A stretch of 64,000 nucleotides of DNA from Pseudarthrobacter sp. ATCC 49987. Its GTDB lineage: Bacteria > Actinomycetota > Actinomycetes > Actinomycetales > Micrococcaceae. Of the stretch, positions 54,731 through 61,530 are shown piece by piece. The stretch is taken from the NCBI RefSeq assembly GCF_009928425.1, contig NZ_JAABNS010000001.1, positions 186,001 to 250,000 on the forward strand, read 5' to 3'. The notes under the pieces are model-generated. The model saw only the letters and a program-made list of their open reading frames with translations, did not search any database and was not told where the DNA came from. The position numbers were made by a program, and so were the translations under genes. Positions within the stretch are counted from its first letter, which is position 1. Each line of letters begins with the position of its first letter.

Positions 54731-56592
54731 TCAGCCGATGCGCAGGGAGGCGGCAGCCGGAACGCCGGGCGGGAATCCCGGGATGGCGTTACCGGGGGTG
54801 TGGAATATCCACAGTGACAGGGCGCGGTACGTGGCCCAGTCGCCATCCGCCGCCCGCAGTGACGATGTTTCCGAGCCGTCGGCGCCGTCCCACACCCGCA
54901 CGACCTCCAGGGCGACGGGCTTCGCGCCGGGAAGAGCCAGGTGGACGCGCTGTCCTTCCTGCAGCACTCCCTGAGCGAAGCTCACCGCCGCCCCTCCCAT
55001 GGAGATGTCCAGCAGTTGCCCCTGGACTCCGCCAATGGTTACGGGAGCTTTGATGGCTATCCGGTGGCCGTTCCGCCGCGAGGTCGCGAATTCGGATGCC
55101 CGGATCCGCCGGGTTCCCAGCACCAGTACGACGCCGGCCAGCAGCAGCCAGGCGCCGGCGGCCACGGTGGACCCCGGGCTGGTCGCCCACGGCACCCACC
55201 CGGCAACGCCGGCCGCGGCGTACAGGATGACTGCGGCCACAACGATCACCAGGACATTCAGCACCTGTGGGGTGCGGCCGCGGAGCCGTGCGTCGGTTGC
55301 GCCCTTGGGGTGACCTGGAACTCCAGCGATTGGCGGGACACCAGCCACCAGAGGCATGCGAGTCCCACCGGAACACGGAAGATCCGCAGCGCGAACGCCG
55401 TCGGCCAGTGGATCTGGTGCCGCATCAGCCGTTTTGAGCCCCACAGGCGGGTGCAGAACATGGCGACGAAGGCAATCAGGAATTCCACAGGCCCGGCCGT
55501 GGAGGTCTGTGCCCCTGAGACCAAGACGAGCATCGGGATCAGGAAAGCCACCAGAGTGGCGATGCCTTCGAGCCACCACAGTGTCCCGTTCAGGTATTCA
55601 TGGAAGTTCCGCCAGGACATCCAGCTCTTGGCTGCCCAGAGCCGCTCGTAGGTCAGGATCTGCATGGCACCCATGCCCCAGCGCCGGCGCTGCAGCAGGT
55701 ACTGGTCCGCCGTTGCCGGCGCCAGGCCCACCGCGAGCGTCTGGTGATGGTAGACGGTCTTCCAGCCGACCCGGATGAGTTTGAGCGTGGTGTGCATGTC
55801 CTCCGTGATGGTCTCCGTGGCCACACCCCCCACCTCGCGCAGGGCCTTCACACGCGGCAGGGAGGTGGAACCGCACCAGAACGGACCGGCCCCGGCAGAG
55901 TTGCGGGCCGGCATCAGCACATTGAAGAACATGCCCTGTTCCCCGGAAATACCGTCGTCGTCGAAGGCCCCGGAATTGTAGAACGCCTGCGGTCCCTGGA
56001 CCAGGGCGATCTCCTCATCGGCGAACCAGCCCAGGGTGGCGGTCAGGAACCCCGGGAGCGGAACATGGTCGCAGTCCAGTACCGCGATGATGTCGATCCG
56101 CTCCTGGCCCGCTTCCTCCTCGGCAGCCATGAGGTCCAGGGCGTGATTCATGTTGCCGGCTTTGGCATGGTCGTGCTGCGGGCGGCTGACGTACCGGGCT
56201 CCGAAGGCGGCGCACATGTCCGCCACCCACTCCCGGTCGCCGTCGTCGAGCACCCACGTCTGGTGGGCGGGTTCGAGCGCACACGCCGCGGCGATGGTCG
56301 GGGCGAGGACTTCGACGGGCTCGTTGTAGGTCGGGATGAGCACGGCGACCTTCTGGCCCACGGGCGCCTCGTTCACGGGCGGCGGCGCGTGGCTGTCGAT
56401 GTTCCACAGGGTGATCGCCTTCAGTATCAGGCCGCCCAGCGGGAGCGCCTCAAAGACCACCAGCACCAGGGCAACGGTCAGGTTCCACCCGCCTGCCGGG
56501 AGGGTAAACGCCAGGCGCCAGGTCAGGTAGATGACCAGCGAGCCGATCGCGGCGATGCCGCCGATGTGGGCCATCCGAGCTGCGCCGCCCAC
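54731..56592 (-). pseudogene. BcsA-like GT2 synthase with PilZ domain, frameshifted
   Basis: A cellulose-synthase-like processive glycosyltransferase. The catalytic part (56592 to about 55310) has Asp in VLDDGDREW, DCDHVPLPG, ITEDMHTTLKL (TED) and QRRRWGMGAMQ (QxxRW), plus hydrophobic segments at both ends. At FQVTP a base is missing from a run of C (plus strand G) near 55305-55312. The catalytic frame then ends at 55258 after an aberrant tail. The other frame continues the expected PKGATDARLRG, two membrane segments and a PilZ-like domain (SRRNGHRIAIKAPVTI, LLDISMGGAAVSF) to a stop at 54731. Without the shift, c-di-GMP binding by PilZ would control activity. It may be a real mutation or an assembly error. 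No bcsB/C partners. Confidence 0.85.
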
Positions 56593-57022
56593 GATGCGAT
56601 CCCCGCGCGCGAGAGCAATGTGGCCGCACGTCGAAGATCATGGCCTACCAACAGATCCGTCGGCCCGGAAGCCGGGCCGGAAGAATACTTCTGGAGCGTG
56701 GGCATGCCATCCAATCAGCGGGGCAGACTCTGGGGCCCGTCGCGAAACGATCTTCGCACCGTCAGGAGTGCTGGTGGCGCAGCCTGAGCGCATATTAACC
56801 CAAGGATTTGCCCGACAAGCCGCAGGGCGTTGCCCGGGCGGAGGGGGCCGGGGTATGCCGTCCGTCGACGCCGGTCGCGGGGACCCCGTCAGGCAATATA
56901 ATCAGCTTGCTTATTAGTCTGTTGCTTCCTAGAGTGGATCCCGTAAGGCAGCAATCTCTCCGAGTGGAGGATCCGGCCGGTTCACCGGCTTCCGGACCTC
57001 CCCGGGCACCCGAGGAGGACCC
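56593..57022. other. Intergenic region with -10 element and shared motif
   Basis: About 430 bases between divergent genes. TATAAT at 56897-56902 is a perfect -10 sequence, although no good -35 was found. It is followed directly by TCAGCTTGCTTATTAGTC (56902-56919), a motif seen again at 58966-58983. The leader to the PfpI gene would be about 115 bases. Confidence 0.5.
56902..56919 (+). promoter_or_regulatory. Shared motif TCAGnnTGCTTAyTAGnC, copy 1
   Basis: TCAGCTTGCTTATTAGTC matches the sequence before the 59036 hydrolase gene at 14 of 18 positions. It lies upstream of the PfpI gene. It could be a regulator-binding site common to the stress-type genes here. Confidence 0.4.
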
Positions 57023-57589
57023 ATGTCAAAGCACGACATTTCCGGAAAGAAAGTCGCCTTCCTGCTGACGGACGGCGTGGAGCAGGTGGAACTGACCAGT
57101 CCCTGGAACGCTGTGAAGGAGGCCGGCGGCGAGCCGACGCTGGTGGCGCCCAAGGGAGGGAAGCTCCAGGGCTATGACGGCACCGAGAAGGGGGAGAAGT
57201 TCGACGTCGACCTCACCGTCGCCGAGGCGAATGCCGCCGATTTCCACGCCCTGGTGATCCCCGGCGGCGTCGTGAACGCGGACCATCTCAGGGTCGACAG
57301 GGACGCCCAGGCGTTCACGCGTGCCTTCTTCGAGCAGCACAAGCCGGTGGCCTCGATTTGCCACGGCCCCTGGCTGCTGATCGACGCCGGCGTTATCAGC
57401 GGCCGGAACGTCACCTCGTACCACACGCTCCAGACCGACCTGAAGAACGCCGGTGCCAACTGGAGCGACCAGGAAGTAGTGGTGGACCAGGGCCTCGTGA
57501 CCAGCCGGAACCCGCACGACCTTCCGGCATTCAACGACAAGCTGCTGGAAGAGATCGAAGAGGGCGAGCACGCCGGACAAACGGCCTAG
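57023..57589 (+). CDS. DJ-1/PfpI family protein (YhbO-like)
   Basis: A 188-residue protein of the type 1 glutamine amidotransferase-like superfamily. The nucleophilic elbow ASICHGPWLLI carries the conserved Cys, with Glu in GVEQVELTSPW and GGVVNADHLR nearby. Members act as stress-linked deglycases or chaperones; the precise activity is not certain. GAGGAGG lies just before the ATG at 57023. It begins a co-oriented row of small protective-type genes. Confidence 0.92.
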   Translation: MSKHDISGKKVAFLLTDGVEQVELTSPWNAVKEAGGEPTLVAPKGGKLQGYDGTEKGEKFDVDLTVAEANAADFHALVIPGGVVNADHLRVDRDAQAFTRAFFEQHKPVASICHGPWLLIDAGVISGRNVTSYHTLQTDLKNAGANWSDQEVVVDQGLVTSRNPHDLPAFNDKLLEEIEEGEHAGQTA

Positions 57590-57768
57590 CAGGCAGCAGG
57601 GACCGGTTTCCCGGACCAGCAGGCATTCGGGAGGGTAACAACTGGGCAGGAGTGCGCGATACCTACCCGGAAGGGCCGATTTGGGGCAGGATATGCCCTG
57701 TAGAGCGCCCCGGCCGCGCCGCATCACGGAACCCCGGCCAGCGCCCCCGCTGCAAAGGAGTCCCGGAC

Positions 57769-58200
57769 ATGACCACGCTTAACCCCTACCTGAGTTTCCG
57801 CGACAACGCGAAAGACGCCATGACCTTCTACCAGTCGGTATTTGGCGGCGAACTGACCATGAGCACCTTCGGCGAATACCACGCCAGCGAAGACGTCAAC
57901 GAGCAGGACAAGATCATGCACGGCATGCTGACCACGGACAAGGGCATGGTGCTGATGGGCGCGGACACGCCCAACGGCATGGACTACACGCCCGGCAGCA
58001 GCATCTCCGTGTCCCTGAGCGGCTCCGACGAGGCCGAGCTGCGCGGCTACTTCGACAAGCTCGCCGACGGAGGAAAAGTGACCGTGCCCATGGAGAAGGC
58101 CCCGTGGGGAGACGTCTTCGGCATGTGCACGGACAAGTTCGGGACCGACTGGCTGGTCAACGTCGGATCCGAGCCGGGCCAGGCGCCGGCTGCGGGCTGA
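57769..58200 (+). CDS. VOC family (PhnB-like) protein
   Basis: A 143-residue protein with the glyoxalase/bleomycin-resistance fold of the PhnB/DUF1428-like group. It starts MTTLNPYLSFRDNAKDAMTFY, continues FGGELTMSTFGEY and ends GDVFGMCTDKFGTDWLVNV. Metal ligands are not obvious. AAAGGAG precedes the ATG at 57769; the longer frame from 57358 runs inside the PfpI gene. Function unknown. Confidence 0.9.
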   Translation: MTTLNPYLSFRDNAKDAMTFYQSVFGGELTMSTFGEYHASEDVNEQDKIMHGMLTTDKGMVLMGADTPNGMDYTPGSSISVSLSGSDEAELRGYFDKLADGGKVTVPMEKAPWGDVFGMCTDKFGTDWLVNVGSEPGQAPAAG

Positions 58201-58264
58201 GTTCCCGGCATTTCCCCGGGCCGCGCCTCTGGCTGCCGCCGGGGGAGGGGCGTATGCTCGCGCC

Positions 58265-58621
58265 ATGGGCCAGGATCCGGTGGTGTCGAACCCCGCGTTG
58301 TACCGGGTAGTTTTCGAGAATGAGCGTGTGCGCGTGCTCGAATACCGCGACGGGCCTGGGGACAAGACCGTGGAGCATGGCCATCCGGACAGTGTCATGA
58401 TCACCCTGAGCTCCTTCCGCCGCCGGCTGTCGGGCCATGGGGACGACATCGACGTCGATATCCCCGCCGGGACGGCCCGATGGCTCCCGGCCCAGGAGCA
58501 TTCCGGCGAGAACATCGGCGACACCGAAACGCACACCTTATTCGTCGAACTCAAGGAACCCGCGCCCGGGACGACCGTCGGCGATGGGGCCCGGGTCCCC
58601 CTTGGCCCGGCGGTCAGCTAG
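58265..58621 (+). CDS. Small cupin-domain protein
   Basis: A 118-residue single-domain cupin. LEYRDGPGDKTVEHGHPDSVM supplies the first cupin box histidines and ARWLPAQEHSGENIGDTETH the second. Such proteins bind a metal and act on small molecules or as sensors. No strong ribosome site; it follows the VOC gene by 64 bases. Confidence 0.8.
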   Translation: MGQDPVVSNPALYRVVFENERVRVLEYRDGPGDKTVEHGHPDSVMITLSSFRRRLSGHGDDIDVDIPAGTARWLPAQEHSGENIGDTETHTLFVELKEPAPGTTVGDGARVPLGPAVS

Positions 58622-58744
58622 CTCACGCCCCCGCCAACGCCGGCACGCCCGTCGGCTGTGTTCCCCTCACCCGTGGCCGCGGCTATCCTAAAGACGGCCG
58701 GGACACAGTAAACTTCGAGTCCACCCGGTCCAGAGAGGCATGCC

Positions 58745-58954
58745 ATGACTGAGAAACTTCACCTCACGCCGGAGGATGAATTCCCGGAGGACCTCAGCAA
58801 GGTGGAGGACAAGGAGCTGCAGGTCCTCGACAGCCAGGTCCAGCGTCAGTTGGATTACGAGTACGTGGCTGACGGCGAGCCGAATCCGGAAACTGAATTC
58901 AGGCACTTCGACCTCGATGAGGAGTTCAGCGAGCGGGACAAGCGGCAAGACTGA
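58745..58954 (+). CDS. Small acidic hypothetical protein (69 aa)
   Basis: A 69-residue, highly charged protein starting MTEKLHLTPEDEFPEDLSK and ending DLDEEFSERDKRQD. It is rich in Glu and Asp and probably partly disordered. AGAGG lies 8 bases before the ATG. I do not recognise a family. Confidence 0.7.
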   Translation: MTEKLHLTPEDEFPEDLSKVEDKELQVLDSQVQRQLDYEYVADGEPNPETEFRHFDLDEEFSERDKRQD

Positions 58955-58965
58955 ACGATTTATTG

Positions 58966-58983
58966 TCAGTATGCTTACTAGAC
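58966..58983 (+). promoter_or_regulatory. Shared motif TCAGnnTGCTTAyTAGnC, copy 2
   Basis: TCAGTATGCTTACTAGAC lies 52 bases before the alpha/beta hydrolase start. It sits inside nested inverted repeats: AGTA-TGCT-TACT, flanked by TTGTCAG (58963) and CTGACAA (58985). Confidence 0.45.
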
Positions 58984-59035
58984 GCTGACAAGGTGGCGCA
59001 GAGCAAAACCTGCGCCGAAAAGAAAAGAGCCCACC

Positions 59036-59836
59036 ATGAGCAGGCCCGACCGCTTTGAGATCGAGGCCGCCGGCCATCTGGGCCATGTGTTTGTCTCCAG
59101 GGGAGCGGCCGGCGCCGAGGCGCCGCGCCAGGCCGTCGTCCTGATCCACGGGATCGGCGTCTCGCACCGGTACTACACCAGACTGCACCGGCAGCTGGCG
59201 GAATCGGTGGACATCTATTCGATCGACCTGCCGGGATTCGGCGCCACACCGCGTCCGGAACACACACTCTCCGTCTCGGACCACGCCACCTACATCCTCG
59301 GCGCCCTGGAACAGCTCGGCGTCCTGGAATTCGTGCTCGTCGGACACTCGATGGGCACCCAGTTCGCGACCGAGGCCGCGCTTCAGCAGCCAGACCGGAT
59401 TTCCCGCCTGGTACTGATGGGGCCGGTGGTCGATTCCAAACGCCGCACCGTGCTGCGGCAGGCCCTGGCGCTGGGCCGGGACAGCCTGTTCTTCGAAAGC
59501 CCGTCCTCGAACGCCCTTGTCCTCACGGACTACCTCCGGTGCGGGCCCACCTGGTACCTAAAAACCCTGCGGGTCATGATGGACTACCCCACAGACGAAC
59601 GGATCGCCGGAGTCACGGCGCCGGTCCTGGTGGTGCGCGGCGCCAACGACCCCGTGGCCTCCGTGGACTGGTGCCGGCGGCTGGCCGGACGCACGGACCG
59701 GGGGCAACTGCTGGAAATCGAAGGCACCGGGCACGTGGTGCAGCACAACCGCTCCGGGGAAGTGGCAGGAGCCATCCTGGACTTCGCCGGAATCCGCCAA
59801 ACGGCCGGGGGGATCCAGCAGGGACGCCCGGCATGA
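59036..59836 (+). CDS. Alpha/beta hydrolase
   Basis: A 266-residue hydrolase. The oxyanion region is VVLIHGIGVSHRYY, the nucleophile elbow LVGHSMGTQ carries Ser, the acid is Asp in VVRGANDPVASVDW and the base His in GTGHVVQHN. The triad is complete, so it is probably an esterase or lipase-like enzyme. The stop overlaps the next start (ATGA). Confidence 0.9.
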   Translation: MSRPDRFEIEAAGHLGHVFVSRGAAGAEAPRQAVVLIHGIGVSHRYYTRLHRQLAESVDIYSIDLPGFGATPRPEHTLSVSDHATYILGALEQLGVLEFVLVGHSMGTQFATEAALQQPDRISRLVLMGPVVDSKRRTVLRQALALGRDSLFFESPSSNALVLTDYLRCGPTWYLKTLRVMMDYPTDERIAGVTAPVLVVRGANDPVASVDWCRRLAGRTDRGQLLEIEGTGHVVQHNRSGEVAGAILDFAGIRQTAGGIQQGRPA

Positions 59837-60531
59837 GCGGGATCCTGCAGGCCGGCCGCTGGTGGGTCCAGGACTACCTCTACGCCGCAGGGCGGCAGCT
59901 CCTCAGTGCCATTTCCCGGACGAGGCCGGACGAGTTCCTCAGCGGGACAGGCCGGCCCGTCGTCGTGATTCCGGGAGTCTACGAGGACTGGCGCTTTATG
60001 CTGCCGCTGGTTCGGCGGCTCCACGAGGCAGGCCATCCCGTGCATGTGCTGACCTTGCTGCACCGCAACCGGCTCGCCGTGCCCAGGGCCGCGGACCTGA
60101 TCGCCGGTTACATCCGGGACCGTGACCTGTCGGACGCGATGATCGTCGCCCACAGCAAGGGCGGACAGATCGGCAAATTCGTGATGATGCAGCTGGATCC
60201 GGAGCGCCGTATCGCCGGCATGGTGGCAGTCTGCTCGCCGTTCTCCGGATCGCGCTACGCCTCGTTTATGCTGCTGCCGAGCCTGCGCGCCTTCTCGCCC
60301 CGGAATGCCGTGACCATGCAGCTCTCCCGGGAGGAACGCGTCAACGAGCGCATCACCTCGGTCTACGGGCTCTTTGACCCGCACATCCCCGAGGGCAGCG
60401 TGCTGCCCGGCGCCCGGAATATACGGCTGGACACCGCCGGCCACTTCCGGATCCTGGCCCACGAGGACACAATCCGCACCATCCTGGACATCGCGGCCGC
60501 GCCTAGCCCGGGCCGACCTGCGCCGGGCTAG
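59833..60531 (+). CDS. Alpha/beta hydrolase-fold protein
   Basis: A 232-residue protein. VVVIPGVYEDWRFMLPLVR, the elbow VAHSKGGQIGKFV with Ser, an Asp in YGLFDPHIPEG and His in DTAGHFRIL mark the fold. An N-terminal stretch GRWWVQDYLYAAGRQLLS is amphipathic. Start ATG 59833 overlaps the first hydrolase stop, so both are made from one message and may act on related lipid-type substrates. The longer frame from 59539 lies within the first gene. Confidence 0.85.
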   Translation: MSGILQAGRWWVQDYLYAAGRQLLSAISRTRPDEFLSGTGRPVVVIPGVYEDWRFMLPLVRRLHEAGHPVHVLTLLHRNRLAVPRAADLIAGYIRDRDLSDAMIVAHSKGGQIGKFVMMQLDPERRIAGMVAVCSPFSGSRYASFMLLPSLRAFSPRNAVTMQLSREERVNERITSVYGLFDPHIPEGSVLPGARNIRLDTAGHFRILAHEDTIRTILDIAAAPSPGRPAPG

Positions 60532-61298
60532 ACGTCGAAGTGCGTCCTGGCCGGCCCCTTGCCGAGCGATTCGACAACCCCGGCCGCCACCGCATGCAGC
60601 TTGATGTTGCGCGCGCTGGAAGCAGCCTTGAGGAGTTCGAAGGCCTCGGTCTGGCTGCAGCGGTTCTGCGCCATGATGATTCCGACCGCGACGTCGATGC
60701 CGGTCCGGGTCTCCAGGGTCGCCTTGAGATTCGCCGCCGTGTCGCTGTAGTGCGCAAAACGCACCGCCAGCCGCAGCGCCAGCGACGTCTGGCTTACAAA
60801 GTCCCGGGCCAGATCCATGGCCCTGCCATCGAACCGGCCGGACCGGTGCGAGTAGAGGTTGAGGGCAGCACGGGTGTCGCCGTCCAGCAGGAAGGGCAGT
60901 GCCAGGATCGAGCGGACGCCGTGGCCGCGGACGGTGGCGGCGTACTGGGGCCAGCGCCCGCACGTATCGAGGTCCCGGATATGAACGGTTTCCTGTTCCC
61001 GGGATGCCGTCACGCACGGTCCGTCTCCGAAGGCGTACTGGATTTCGTCCATGGCCTGGGCGGTGTCGCTGCTGCTGGCCACCGTCGCGGCCTTCCGGTG
61101 CCGGAAGAGCGTGATCCCGCAGAGGATCTCGTCGCCGGGCTCCGAGAGGCTGCGTGCGGAAACCCGCGCCAGTTCGCGCAGGAACTCCTCTACGTCGGAG
61201 CTGTTGAGCACCAGTTCGTGCAGGTGCTGGTTGGTTGAAGTTGCTTCTACTGAAGCTGCGGTTGAGTCGCTAACCACTGTCTCGTCGTGCCGTTTCAC
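60528..61298 (-). CDS. GAF-ANTAR domain RNA-binding regulator
   Basis: A 256-residue protein. The GAF part (about residues 30-165) contains FGDGPCVTASREQETVHI, and the ANTAR part reads IDVAVGIIMAQNRCSQTEA then FELLKAASSARNIKL. It is the third such gene in 12 kb. Start is a GTG at 61298, without a clear ribosome site. Its stop codon overlaps that of the convergent hydrolase in the shared bases CTAG. Confidence 0.88.
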   Translation of the reverse strand: MKRHDETVVSDSTAASVEATSTNQHLHELVLNSSDVEEFLRELARVSARSLSEPGDEILCGITLFRHRKAATVASSSDTAQAMDEIQYAFGDGPCVTASREQETVHIRDLDTCGRWPQYAATVRGHGVRSILALPFLLDGDTRAALNLYSHRSGRFDGRAMDLARDFVSQTSLALRLAVRFAHYSDTAANLKATLETRTGIDVAVGIIMAQNRCSQTEAFELLKAASSARNIKLHAVAAGVVESLGKGPARTHFDV

Positions 61299-61530
61299 TC
61301 AGGTCAACACGACCCGGACGGTGGCGCCCACGTGCAGGAAAGCGGCAGTGGCGGACGACTTGCGGCCGGATCGAAGAACAATCCAACGGCTTGCTGCAAA
61401 ACCGTACCGGGAAATTATATACAGCCGGTCCCCGCGTTCCTGACCCGACCGGCCACGGCCCGGAACCGCCGTGCGCGGCCAGCTTGCGGACGTACCCTAG
61501 GACATATCTCGACGTTCGAACGGAATCCCC

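Noticed and set aside
61299..61530. Mg2+ riboswitch before the MgtA-type gene
   Set aside because: I could not find the paired helices of an M-box by eye; only a weak promoter-like stretch is visible.
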